Part shown: positions 36,988-56,901 of the stretch, piece after piece
Layout of the letters: every line of letters starts with the position of its first letter
Position numbering within the stretch: position 1 is the stretch's first letter
Notes under the pieces: generated by a model
The model's input: the letters and a program-made list of their open reading frames with translations, nothing else
Databases searched by the model: none
Told to the model about the DNA's origin: nothing
Made by a program: the position numbers and the translations under genes
Origin: Bugula neritina
Taxonomy: Eukaryota > Bryozoa > Gymnolaemata > Cheilostomatida > Bugulidae
NCBI GenBank assembly: GCA_964035545.1
Contig: OZ037765.1
Span: forward strand, 30,244,004 to 30,308,003
Direction of reading: 5' to 3'
DNA length: 64,000 nt

Positions 36988-39900
36988 CTAGGATAAAACA
37001 ATCAATTGACTGCAGGGCTGAGGCTGCTTGGTCTTGAGATATACATTGAGATCAACTCCTAGTTCACTCAACTGCTTCATGTAATCCTGCTCCATGGCAT
37101 CCTTTTTCGATTGTATGTCTACAATAATAGGGCTAATTGAGCACCAACAAATCTACCCCCCCCCCCTCGATGTCAAATACAGACTCGTAGATTACAACCA
37201 AGTTGATGAGAACACGACATATTTTGCACTTGGAGTTGTTTTGGAAAGTGTCCTAACAAACTTGTAAATTACTAATACCTCTATTTTTAAAAAAAATTTA
37301 ATAGGAAAAAATCTAATTTACTGGAGTGAAAACTTCTTAATAAGTCTATTACCATGATGCCAAATGGAGACACGCAACACAGCACAACCAAATTGAAGAG
37401 AACATGACATTTGTACTTCTGGTTGTTTAAGAGGTCTCTTAACAAACTCATTCTTACACCAACTTTTACTTGAGGCTTTTTTATAAGCAAAGTCTGATTT
37501 AATATGATACAGAAGTTGAAATATTACTTGTACTGCATACATACTATAGGCTATGAAAGAAGGCAATATATCTACCTGTTTGAGCCTCCTGTTTCATATT
37601 GTCTATGATTAACGACTGGGCATGTTCTGCATTTGCAATGTGAGCTTCGTGCTGACTCCTGAGTAAGGTTAACTGTTGATTGTGCTGCTCCTTCATGTCA
37701 TCAATTTCATTTTCTGTCAATATGAAGTAAATTAATATTTAATATATTATTACGTAAAATACTTAAAGTGTGTTTAAAGCCACCACCATCTTTGTGAAAA
37801 AAATCCTGATGATTGGAACTTTTTAAGATCGAGCTAAGGACTTGTTTCTAATGTTTCACAGAAGCAGTTATGACCGAATGCCTTTCTTAACATCAATGCT
37901 GGTGTTTGGACTCGAACCACTGGCCTCGTGTTTTACTATGTACATAATACTAATACAGTAAAAGATAAGTTTGCATTACCGTATAAATAATATTGGTAAA
38001 CTATAAGGAAAAGCAATTCAATTATTAAAGAAAATAAGACCTTTTATTGTATTTTTGCTGATATATCAGTATAAAAAAACATTTCCAATTTACTAAACAT
38101 TGGAACATAAAGTAAAGCATCTCTGATCCATGTTACAAAGCTATCACTTACTTTCTTCCACCCTGTTCTGTTGTTTGGAGAGTTGGAAATCTTTCTTCTT
38201 CTGCTGCATGGCTTGAACTTCATGCTGTAACCGCATGTTGGTTCTATTCTCAATGTTTTTATCATGCATGGCCTGCCATTAATAAAAAGGAATTCAACAA
38301 TATCAGAGATGTGGAGATAACTGCGACATGATGAGGAACAGTAGACAAGTGCCGAGTATCAAATGAACAGACAACTTCTGTTAAACTACTCTATCATGTG
38401 GAAATAGTACTGTAACAAACTGACAACAATTGTTTTTAGTAAGTAAAATCCAATACTGCACGCGAACTGTATATCATTTGCTCATCCAGCATATTTCTAC
38501 CTGTTACTTGGGAGTCGTCATATATTTAAAAGTAAAGTTTTCTATTTCACGACATTTTGTAATCATTTCCTGCAACATTAATACTTGTGATCGGAAACAA
38601 AGAGTCTTGATTTAACAACAAAAATCTATTATATCGCGTCAAGTTTACATACCATTTTGAGAATTTAGGTGTAGCAAATAACAGTATTACAGTTGAGCAC
38701 AAATTTGTTTTAAAAAGTCACTAGTCTCAAATATTCATGGAATAAAAGCCTATGTGCCTTGTTATAGCAATATTTAAGGGTGCAACTTAGCCATATTAAT
38801 ACAGCATATAATTTATGTGCAAAAGGTTTAACTACAATTGCAGAAACTAATGCATTCTTACACACACTAGTAATTTATCTAAGAGTATGGACAGAAAACA
38901 TTTATTGCAGGGAGTTGTGTCCTCGAAGCGGGTCATACCTGTAGTTTGATAGAAACAGTGTAGCCTCTATAAACTACTTTGTTAAGTCTGTACCCAATCT
39001 TCTCACAGATCTGTAGCAGTTGAGGAAATGTTTCAGTGTCATTCAATTTGTTAGATCCAGCAACAAACCCTTGGAACCTGCAGAAAATATTTTTTTCTAC
39101 AGATTACAGTTTACTAGTAGTAAAACTCACCCTGAACGTCTGCTTGTTATCTGCTTTAATATAAATCTATTATAAGACCTATACTTGCAAGCTTTACAAT
39201 TCAGGCCTGTAGTTTACGAGTTATAAATGCAACAGAATAATCTACCCAATTAAATGTTTACAATGTTGATAGATAATAAGTCACCAGCTAAATATGGTAT
39301 GTGATTACAACGCTAGAAAGCTCATGTAACTTACGTGAGTCTTCCAGCAAACTGAATAACGTCAGCACACATGGCACTACAATGAAATCCATCAAAACTT
39401 TAAAAACATGTTTTGCACACCTGTCCTGCAAATAGGTGTTTCAAGAGTTTAAATTATTAAAAAATTACGAATACTAAAATATTATGCTGAGAAAACATAT
39501 AAAACAATGACACTTCATACTGCAGGTATACCTTACAATTCATGCACACCTTTGACACTCTTTACAACTTTAGAAATAAAACCACCAAACATTGCATTGG
39601 AAAATTCTACCTGCAGTCACCCTTAATGCAACCAGAGAGCTACAGTGAGTTCAAGTTACACCCGACAACTAAAATTTTAATCTACTAGGTTTGCCTAATG
39701 CCATGGAGATACTCAGCTGCATAATAAAAGTAGTTTAAGTATTGGTCAGTGGAAGAAGTTTAAGTATTGGCGAGTGGAAGTAGTTTAAGTATTGGCGAGT
39801 GGAAGTAGTTTGAGTATTGGTGAGTGGAAGAAGTTTAAGTATTGGTAAGTGGAAGTAGTTTAAGTATTGGTGAGTGGAAGTAGTTTAAGTATTGGTAAGT

Positions 39901-42369
39901 GGAAGTAGTTTAAGTATTGGTAAGTGAAAGTAGTTTAAGTATTGGTAAGTGGAAGTAGTTTAAGTATTGGTAAGTGGAAGTAGTTTAAGTATTGGTAAGT
40001 GAAAGTAGTTTAAGTATTGGTGAGTGGAAGTAGTTTAAGTATTGGTGAGTGGAAGTAGTTTAAGTATTGGTGAGTGGAAGTAGTTTAAGTATTGGTGAGT
40101 GGAAGTAGTTTAAGTATTGGTGAGTGGAGGTAGTTTAAGTATTGGTGAGTGGAAGTCGAAAACTCGTTTCAAATTACACGAAGTTACTCACTTCATCATA
40201 TCTGCTATAGGGTCAGATGTTTCTTCCAGCTACAATATAAGAACAATTATATAATTATAAAATATAATAAACTGACACTGAAATAGCACCTGCTACACAC
40301 TAGTTATCTATAGTCATCAATGGATGCAGTTATTTTTAAATTCCCTACAACAATCTCCAATTGGCTCTACTAAAAAATTGTTCCCATTTTCAATCATGAA
40401 AACACAAACAAGCGAGCATGTATTGATTGTTTCACTTACTAACTTTTTACAGTTATTTATAATTTGCCGGTACTTACAAAAAAAAACACTCAGGCAAGTT
40501 TATAGTCGCTATCTTTGTGAGAAACTCCTGATGGAAAGGGTTTTTGCTAGAACAGGCTAAGGACTTGTTTAAATGAGGCACAGGAGCAATTATGACTGGA
40601 TGATTTTCCTAACATCCCCAATGGCCTTTGTCAGGGTTTGACCCCTAGACCACGGCTGCTCCCTTACAGATGCCTATAAATACACACACTTACTACATGA
40701 GCATACTTACTACTTACCATCTTCAGAACATCAACTAACTCATAGTAAACCATTAGCTTAACCACCATTTTCGTGTCATCCAAAGTCCGTACTTCGTTTA
40801 TTTTGTCTGAGAAATGGCCCGGCATCATTGGCAGCTGGGTGATAGTGCGCGCTGCCCGAATCATGTGATCTGACTCATTTTTATCCTGACCATGCCATTC
40901 AAACTTGTGTATCCTAAGCATAAGCACACAAAGATTAAACACAATTCATATAACACAACAATTACCTGCATTCACTGTAAATATGTAGAATCAATGGGAC
41001 ATTTTATACTCCAAAACTACTGTAGAAGATAAGAAAAATTATACATATCAATTTACAATAAATTTTTTTACATTTGGGTAATTTATTTATTACACACTTA
41101 TTGCATTTCGACTAATGATAACCTAAATTATTCATTAAAGAGCAGAAATAATAGTCCATATTATATAGAGAGTATATAGAGTAGAGTACAATGCATAGTC
41201 ACCATTCATTGGCTGCGGGTATGAAAACTGTGGGTCCCTCGACAATCCTTCTAATCACCTGATCTCCATTATTTCTGTATACAACTATCACACAATGACT
41301 GTCTATTTTTATGGCTTCTTTAACCTTCAGAGATGTTAGCTCCAGAGGGTTCAAAAACATCTCACAGGGTCTATCAAAAGTCATTATTTATATTCACTAT
41401 ACATAATTAAATTCTTGTGAAAACTCGTGAATATGATCTTTGTATAAAAAACAATTTTTAGTACTATGAGTATTTAATAATTAGCAAGTTTAACCCCACA
41501 CACGCGCACATGTAATTGAATTGAGAATATTGAGTGAAAAATGCCTGTTAGCAAAATAAAAATTTTAATACAACTGATAATAAATGACTTATAATTACCC
41601 AGGAACATGCGTTACATTTCCAACATTATCTTTCAGTTCCAGATATTCATACTGAGAGGCTGTTTTCCTTTCCAGCATCACTAAACGGTCCCGAAATATA
41701 AATACCTAAAACAATGAATACATAAATTGAAAAATATTCATACGATAAGAAGTATAACATGCTATTAGGAGGGTTTAAAACCCTACAACACCAACTTGGG
41801 TGAGCATTATAGGGTAATCTCTTACCCACTACACTACTGGCCTTTTTTATGTTAATTTGGTAGTGATTATGAGCACACTACTATGTGAAGTGGTGCAGTA
41901 AAGGTTTAAATCCCATTGTCAGCATGCCAGTTTTGTCAGTAACTTTACATAGGAAAATAACAAATATAAGACAAAATAAGTTCCCTCTGGAACACATTAT
42001 TAAATCGACTTTAAAAATTATTTAAGTTGACAAAAGAAAACGTGAAACAGACAGAGAACTTGATTCAAAAATATGTTGACTATAATGATCCCTGAATAAA
42101 ATACATGAGCATTTTTGCTTACAGCTGTGTTGTTAAAAGCACTCGATATGAACTACTATAACAGTAAAAATATATTGATCACTATAATCACAAACATTGA
42201 GTCACATAATTAACCAGATAAATGACTGTCAGATGCCACCATTTCAAAATAATCCATCAAAGTGAACTATAACCATACATACTCTTTTAGGGCCTTTGAT
42301 TAGAGTCCCTTCCCCAAGATAGTTGAACAGGACGGCCTGCTCACCTTCTCTTACAGTCTTGAATTTCAT
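36988..42369 (-). CDS. conserved uncharacterised protein, possibly SPFH/band-7-like with C-terminal coiled coil
   Basis: Ten coding exons join in phase: 42283-42369, 41599-41705, 41203-41370, 40718-40913, 40192-40229, 39335-39376, 38939-39077, 38152-38272, 37576-37713, 36988-37118 (388 aa). An in-frame stop upstream of ATG 42369 supports the start. N-terminal segments (MKFKTVREGEQAVLFNYLGE, GPCEMFLNPLE, HCVIVVYRNNGDQVIRRIVE, GPTVFIPAANEWIHKFEWHG) are followed by INEVRTLDDTKMVVKLMVYY, LEETSDPIADMMKNAMCADV and FPQLLQICEKIGYRLNKVVY. Residues from about 265 to the end are Gln/Lys/Glu-rich and coiled-coil-like. From memory this order (GPT.FIP..EW.H.F.WHG, then DEVRT.DDA...KLM..FEL, then DPIADF.NA..ADV) occurs in a widely distributed family without a known function; the SPFH-like label is my inference. 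Exons 5 and 6 are only 38 and 42 bases, with a 25-bp minisatellite in the intron between them. Confidence 0.8.
37800..37935 (-). mobile_element. SINE fragment related to family A (intron 8)
   Basis: On the minus strand it has a B-box-like GGTTCGAGTCCAAAC, then a body related to family A (TGATGTTAAGAAAGGCATTC, GGTCATAACTGCTTCTG) and the shared TCCTTAGCTCGA segment. It is degraded and lacks a clear head. Confidence 0.6.
39728..40156. repeat. 25-bp minisatellite (intron 5 of the ten-exon gene)
   Basis: About 17 tandem copies of a 25-base unit (GTTTAAGTATTGGTGAGTGG plus AAGTA), with variants mainly GGTGAGT/GGTAAGT/GGCGAGT. It lies about 36 bases beyond the donor of a 38-base exon. Confidence 0.93.
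40489..40668 (-). mobile_element. tRNA-derived SINE, family A (intron 4)
   Basis: On the minus strand it begins AAGGGAGCAGCCGTGGTCTA, has a degraded B box, then the family A body (GGCCATTGGGGATGTTAGGA, CATCCAGTCATAATTGCTCC) and the tail CTATAAACTTGCCTGAG. Same family as the copies at 16.2 and 23.2 kb. Confidence 0.85.
41760..41960. mobile_element. tRNA-derived SINE fragments (intron 1)
   Basis: A minus-strand head (GGCCAGTAGTGTAGTGGGTA, with GGGTTTTAAACCC as a degraded B box) lies next to a plus-strand fragment with AGGTTTAAATCCCATTG. They are probably two old inserted elements. Confidence 0.5.
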
Positions 42370-42659
42370 TTCCGGCACTTATGATAAAAAACATAAAAGT
42401 ATAAGATATATACCTAATAAATTTATCTAATCCAATTTTGATAATTACAAATTTATAATTTTGATCTAATTAAAAGTTATCTAATTTCTTTACAGCTGTG
42501 ATTGTAATATCATTTAGGTAGATTATTCAAACTACTACTAGTACTACTGTCACCTAGTATTTTTATATGATAGTATTTCGCATTGTATTATGATTGATAT
42601 TTCGTAGGTAAAAAAACTTTTGAAACAATCAAAATTTAATAGTAAATGAAAAATACTAA

Positions 42660-43350
42660 ATTTTTAGACTTATAATCATAAGCCATCACTATCAGTATCA
42701 CTCTGATAATGTGATTGACTTTGAGTATGAGTATGAGTATCACTATCAGTATCAGTATGACTATGAGATATGGGTGTCAGTATGCGCATCAGCATTACTG
42801 CATTAGCCTTTACAGTTACTAATACTATTACTATTAGTAATACAACTACATTACTATTAGTATTACTATTACTATCAGTATGAGTATTACTATTAGTATT
42901 AGTATAACTATAAGTAATACTATTATAATTACTGAATTAGTATTATTATTATTATTAGTATAACATAAAAATTACGATTATCATTATGATTACATTATCA
43001 TTATGATCATTAAAATTACATTTATAGGATTATCAGTATAACTATTATAATGATTTAACTTTAAGTTCAACTTCAACTCCAAGATTAAAAGTAAGAGTAA
43101 GTCTAACGTAACCATAAGTTGGTGAGTAAGACTTGAAACTGAAAGTAACACTTACACTAACAGTAGCACTAACTTGATTAGTAATTCACTAATTCAGTAA
43201 TTGTAAGACTAAGTGTAATCATTACTGTAATGGCATCAGCAACTACATCTACAACTAATAAGTATAACTATACTAATAACCATAATTAATAAGTATTAGT
43301 GTGTTAATTAAATGATAACAGACCAATAAACAATAATTATAATCATTATA
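42660..43350. repeat. degenerate self-complementary simple-sequence field
   Basis: Words such as GAGTATGAGTATCACTATCA and TACTATTACTATTAGTAATA, then ATCATTATGATTACATTATC and AACTTTAAGTTCAACTTCAA. No exact unit. Its vocabulary is shared with the 31.6- and 43.7-kb fields. Confidence 0.75.
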
Positions 43351-43739
43351 AAAAAATTTAGGTTCAACGCAAACTTAAGTTGTTCTTGTTAGTTTTATTA
43401 TTAATACATACCTGCTAAGTTAATTAGTAGCGAGTGTTACAAAGGTACATCTACAACGATCCGATACATTTCGTGTATTACTACTTTAGAGATCCTGTGA
43501 CCTTGACAAAGTCGATAAAGGTTGAAATGTTGAGAAAAATATAATATTTTTAATAATTTCAATTTGTGATGGTAATCGTTCGCTAAACTGAGACAAATTA
43601 AAATAATATATTTGGACACTATTATTGTATTAACGTATTATGACTCGATCTTGTGAATTAAATCAATTAATAGTTTATACCTGTAATTAATTTAACCTTG
43701 TACGGGAGAGATGGTGGCGGATTTGAGATTCCTGAGCCT

Positions 43740-44400
43740 AGATAATCATAATGAGTACTCATACTCATAGCCATTCCCATACTCATACTGATACTGATGC
43801 TAGAGTAGTAGCAGTAGATACCGATAGATCTGAGGGTCCCGCAATTAATTTTACTATTAGTATTACTCTCCCCGAGAGGTCTTGAACTTAACCCGATCAA
43901 AATCAAGATAAACTAAAACTTGATTCATAATCAAAATGATAATGATGATCCAGATCATTAACTTTAAGTTGAATTTTTAAGTAATACATTTTAATATATT
44001 AATTTAATTTTATCATCATCATCATGCTCAATCTGAGTTTTAGGGTGATGGTCATGGCGATACTCATAGTCATATTCATAGGTCATAGCCATAGGCATAG
44101 TATTAATTATAGTATTACTATTACTGTATTAGTATTAGTTGTGCTAATAATCCTTCACACTGATAGTCACAGACTTAAACTTAAAGGCAATGAAACCAAG
44201 TGTAATTAGTTAAACTTAAAGTAATCGCATATACTTATACTTATAGTTATACCTATAAGTATAAGTTATAGTTTTACTTACACTTATAGTTATAGTTATA
44301 CTTATAGTTAATGTTGTACTTGTAGGCATGGTGACTGTGAGTGATAGTGAAACTGCTAATATTAATGATGCTAAGACTAATTATAACTGTGCTAATGCAT
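43740..44400. repeat. degenerate self-complementary simple-sequence field
   Basis: Contains ATGAGTACTCATACTCATAG, GATAATGATGATCCAGATCA, AACTTTAAGTTGAA, TAGTATTACTATTACTG and ACTTATAGTTATACCTATAA. It ends close to the PRPF6 start codon. Confidence 0.75.
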
Positions 44401-44470
44401 AATGATAGTCATTATTACCATCTTACAGCTAAAAAGGTGAATGAAAATTGGTGCAGATTAACAGATCGAT

Positions 44471-52475
<8,005 letters not shown>

Positions 52476-52683
52476 CATTTTGCATCAATTAGCTAGAAGA
52501 GCTGGTTATAGATTTATATATGACTTCTCTACGTGTATATTATCCGTGTAAATATATAGTCTGTTGATATCGTTTCCAAAGTAACTTCAATTTTTTCTCA
52601 ATTTGATAATATTTTTTAGTTATAGATTTAGTGCTTGGTTGTTTTGACTACACACATTGAAACTCCAAGTTGATCTGTCAATT

Positions 52684-52689
52684 AATAAA
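52684..52689 (+). terminator. candidate polyadenylation signal for PRPF6
   Basis: AATAAA about 210 bases downstream of the stop codon, before the convergent minus-strand gene begins. Confidence 0.5.
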
Positions 52690-52822
52690 ATACTATTAGA
52701 GGGAAAATTTATGATGTATTTTTAAAATATTCAAATTTTTATAATGCTTACTTTGCTTGTTATCAAAATAAAAACTGTAAATAAACAAAACAATAATTGA
52801 AGAAAGAACATGCAAATCGCAC

Positions 52823-54154
52823 TCAGCTCATGCTGATGCTGTTTAGCCAGTTTTCCACTCTGTATTTTCTGTTTGGTGTCAGGAGGAGTCCTGGCTTATT
52901 GGTCTTAGCTTTGCACTGCAACACGTCCAAAAACTGTGGCACAGCCGGCTTGTTTTTATGTCCTGTCATTATTACTGGAGTTGTCTCTCCTGAGTCTCTT
53001 GTGCTTATCGTGTTTATCTTTGGCAGCTGACCTTGCTGCTGATCTCTTTTACTGTTACTAGTAACACTGTGTCTGCTGACGATGATCTCTATGCCAGGTT
53101 TAGGCGTGCTGCTGTCGCGCTGCCCCATAGTCATGACATCATTTGTTTTGGGAAGAAGCAGCTGCCTGCGTCGCTCTTCTAATGATGCTTTGTAGTTGAT
53201 TAGAAACTTTTTTTGATCCTCAAGTATCTGTCTGGTTGTTCTTTCTTCTCCATCATTCTGCTGCTGCTGCATTGTGGCTCTGTATCTTCTATTAAAATTT
53301 ACAATGAAATTTACAAGTTTAAGCTGAAGAGTCACATTATGCAAAATACTTCACTGCTGAAAACAACTGCTTTTATATTTTAAAAAGTGGGTTTATTTTT
53401 TAAAAATGTTATAGTCTATTTTGAACTGTGCATAACCAACCCTGAACCCTTTGAAACTGCCTGATTCAGGAATAACCAGTAAAGTTATATAAAATGCATG
53501 ATGAAAGCTATGGCCCCAACTGAAAGTGACATCAAATAGCAAGTGACATCAAGTAGCAAGTGACATCAAGTAGCAAGTGACATCAAGTAGCAAGTGACAT
53601 CAAGTAGCAAGTGGCGTCAACTAGCAAGCGACATCAAATAGCAAGTGACTGTAGGTATTAGGATGTCTACTGATATATAGCAATACTAACCTTCGTACCC
53701 TACCGGTAGAAATGTTTTGCGTTGTAACCAGATAATATTTTCTTTTAGAGTTATTATTGGCGTCATCACCAATTGATTTTAATCTGGAGTGCATTGCATT
53801 TCTCCATTTTTCATGCTTCTGAATATAAATAACATATTGCGGAAAAAGTGTTTTAAAAAATATTGTATCATAGGTTGCTAATGAGCTATAGGGAAGAGTA
53901 AATATTATTATACATGTTAATTTAAGACCTCAACTATGATGTAAAGTACCTATGCAAACATTTGCCTGTACGTATTGGATTTATGTCAAGTTTTTTTGGA
54001 AGTAATAGTAAATTATACTGTTTAATTTACCTTCCAATGTAAGCTCAGTATATGATACAAATAATATAGTTACCTCAATGTTCTCTAGCAGTATATCTAA
54101 CTGTGCTTTAGTAGAGGGTTTAACTGAAGAGGCAGCTGGTATTGCAGGCAGCAT
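52823..54154 (-). CDS. small charged coiled-coil-like protein (hypothetical)
   Basis: Three exons join in phase: 54074-54154, 53691-53818 and 52823-53288 (224 aa). ATG 54154 (MLPAIPAASSVKPSTKAQLD) is preceded closely by an acceptor-like ATTAACCAG, so further 5' exons are possible. The product is basic and hydrophilic, with helical Q/K/E/R-rich stretches (LLENIEKHEKWRNAMHSRLK; QILEDQKKFLINYKASLEER) and a disordered Ser/Thr/Pro-rich C-terminal half. No signal peptide, membrane segment or catalytic motif is seen, and I do not recognise the family. The gene is tail-to-tail with PRPF6, with about 350 bases between the stop codons. Intron 2 contains a 17-bp minisatellite. Confidence 0.65.
53522..53648. 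repeat. 17-bp minisatellite
   Basis: About seven and a half copies of AAGTGACATCAAGTAGC with a few substitutions, in intron 2 of the minus-strand hypothetical gene. Confidence 0.93.
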
Positions 54155-56352
54155 ACTGGTTAATAGAAAAGCAAAGTGCTGGCATGCATGTCAAATACTC
54201 ATTCTTATTTCTCTCTAAGATTTGTAGTCTAGTAAACGTGTCCTGACAACGTATACCTGTTATTAGTCTAATAAATTTCTTATCATGCTGAGTGATTATA
54301 ATAAGTCTTTACTTTATCAATTAAATAACTTTGTCCACATAATACATTTGACGAAATTGCACTCATTGCGAAGATAAAAGTTGCAGCTTAGGCAAATAAA
54401 TTACTACTTTCTGTAGTGCAGCATAATGTAAGATAGCAATAACCGCGTGCATAGTGTCGCGAGGCAAGTTGCGGCATATATAATGACACTTTTCGATGAG
54501 AAATGCGTGCCAGTAACCACGCGGTCATACTGAGGCAGAAATGCAGACTAACGATTGCATTCCAGTTACAATAGTAATGGTCCCCAAAGAATTTAATTAA
54601 GAAAGATTGCGTGATTATTGAACTATAACTATAGTTTCAGTTCAGTGGTGGTGATTATGTGATTGAGTGGGCGTTGGTTATGTAACTCCTCCACTGCCAT
54701 TCCGACACACAACTCGCTTGAAGCAACTCACTGTGGGTCACTGCTTTTGTTGGTGCAAAATACTGCATGTTAAAATTACAGGCCACCCTGGAGCTTTAAC
54801 TCATTCACAAATCTTCATCGAACTCTGTCCTCAACTTATCTAAGTTCTTTGCAGCAGATAAACCTGACTGTAGTCAGTGCAATTACATCTCATTAAAGAT
54901 TGGAAACAAGTTAATCAATATTGTCTCCTCTAGTTGCAAACTGCTTATAGGAAGTTGGGGAAGCAAGGTGTTGCATGCTTATACATATAAGTAGGAATTT
55001 CAGCATAGCAATTTAAGAGCAACTTCTGGTGATTTTGGCAGCTTTTGTAAACTCTTTGGCGCCATTATCCTTGAAATGGCTTTCAGTAGAAAACAGTTGT
55101 TCACAACTTTTCCGTTATGCATGCATAATGCATATCTAAAACTGGAGTGATTGGGGCAGGGGAAATGAGTTAAAACACTCTTGCACAGGTGACAATCAAA
55201 TTTATAGCATATTACTAAATGTTAGCTAAGTTGTGTTCTCTAGATTACGCACAAGTTTACCTCGTTTCTAAGAGCTGCAGTTGAAGCAGAAGATGTAAAA
55301 CTTATGTGATAGGGCAGGCTGAGCAAGTAAACACTTCCTGACAAACATCGTGAGTCTTTTGAAAAACAGTCAGAAAGGTCAAAAACCTAGCACATGGTGA
55401 AGTTTTAATTTGTAAGCTTTTTGTAGTCTTTTTCTTGAGGACAAAAGTGTTTAGCAAATAATATAATAATAATGTGGTTAGAGCAATGGCTTAGTAAGTC
55501 ATGGGTTCGAATTTTGGTGAAGGCAATTAATGATGTCAGAAAAGACATTTAGTCATTGAAAAAAATAATTTTGCCCCCACTGAGACTCCTCCTGCTTGCT
55601 AACCCTAACCGGTTAGACCACAAGGGCTACTGGGTAAACTCAACACTACAGTCATAACTCTTCCCATGCTACTATAAAGACAAGTTCATGGCTCACTTGA
55701 AAAACTCTTACTATAAGAATTCTCACAGGGATAGAGACATTTAAAACAAGCTTGAGTTTTTTAGTTTATAGGCCATTGCTCTTAGAAATAAAATGATAAA
55801 GTATTTCATAACACTCCAACAGTCTTTTTTACTTTTACCACTTCGAGGACGCTGAAAATTCTAAATTTGATCTACAATATAGGCTTTTTATTAAGACATG
55901 ATGTCCATAGAGCAAGATAAGTTGACATAAAACTCTATAATCTTTCACTTATTAAGCGCAATGCCCTTAATTCTCAACAAATGAGCATATAAAAAATTCA
56001 AAGACTTTATCTGATGAAATGCTGTTTAATTGCACAATATTTGAATCTTCCATCATAGTTTTAGTCAAAAATAAAAGAATCAATCAAGCATATATAATAC
56101 TAAAACAAATTGAAATCTGCAGAAAATGATTCTTAACTTTTGAAGATTATTGATTTAACTCTTGGTGACTATCCATTGCACGTATAAGATATTGATTTTA
56201 ATATTGCAGCATCTGCATTGTTATTAAAGGTTTTATAATCTCTACAGAATACACAGATTGGCATCATCATATAGTTTGCAACACTTGACTGGAAAGACGC
56301 TTTAATTCCGATAGGCAACCGCAATTATTTTAAAACTTGTCAAGATAGTGAA
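54155..56352. other. intergenic region with a composite SINE
   Basis: Divergent spacer between the minus-strand 224-aa gene and the plus-strand Ser-rich gene, so both promoters are probably here. It contains a composite tRNA-derived element at 55.5 kb. No coding exon is supported. Confidence 0.5.
55479..55770 (+). mobile_element. composite/nested tRNA-derived SINE
   Basis: A plus-strand head with B-box GGGTTCGAATTTTGG and a family A-like body (GGCAATTAATGATGTCAGAA, ACATTTAGTCATTG) is interrupted near 55570-55640. The interrupting piece is a minus-strand family B head whose minus-strand start, GTTTACCCAGTAGCCCTTGT, resembles the element at 30.2 kb. The outer element then resumes with TCATGGCTCACTTGAAAAAC and CTCACAGGGATAGAGACATT. 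This fits insertion of one SINE into another. Confidence 0.65.
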
Positions 56353-56859
56353 ATGGGAAGTTCTTCTAGCAAAGCAAACAAGAGCCAACTACAAAGTTCG
56401 AAAACAAATAAATTGACACATGAGTTATCCACATCAGAGAGCATTGACAGTGGTGTATCCAGCCTGGGGAACAGTGGTGGATCTAGTAGAAAGACAATCC
56501 TTCAAAAGCTAAACAAAGTGTCTTCTAGTCAATCTATACAGAGCAATGCAAGCACTCCCACAAACGTCTTTAGCGTTTCAGAATCTAGTAAAAGTAAAAA
56601 TTCTTTATTTTCTACACCATCTAGTTGGAGCCAATTTACAAGGTCAGGGACTGCTAGCTCTTCAGCAACTGATAGTTCAGCACAAGCATCAGTTGGCCAA
56701 ACTTTAGATCATCTTGAAGTATTTGGCATAGAGACAAGTCTATTTAAAGGGCATCCAAAATGGTTGGAAGCAGAAAAAATACTTCAGCGAAACCCTCGTC
56801 TGTTGGTAAGTCACAAAAAGCCGTATGTGTATATGTGGTAGATATTCATGAGGTAAGTC

Positions 56860-56901
<42 letters not shown>

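Larger units (their letters stand above)
42370..44470. other. divergent intergenic region of about 2.1 kb between the ten-exon gene and PRPF6
   Basis: The two flanking genes are transcribed away from each other, so this region should hold both promoters. It is almost filled by degenerate simple-sequence DNA (42.66-43.35 and 43.74-44.40 kb) and no coding exon is supported. No clear TATA or other core element stands out from the background. Confidence 0.6.
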
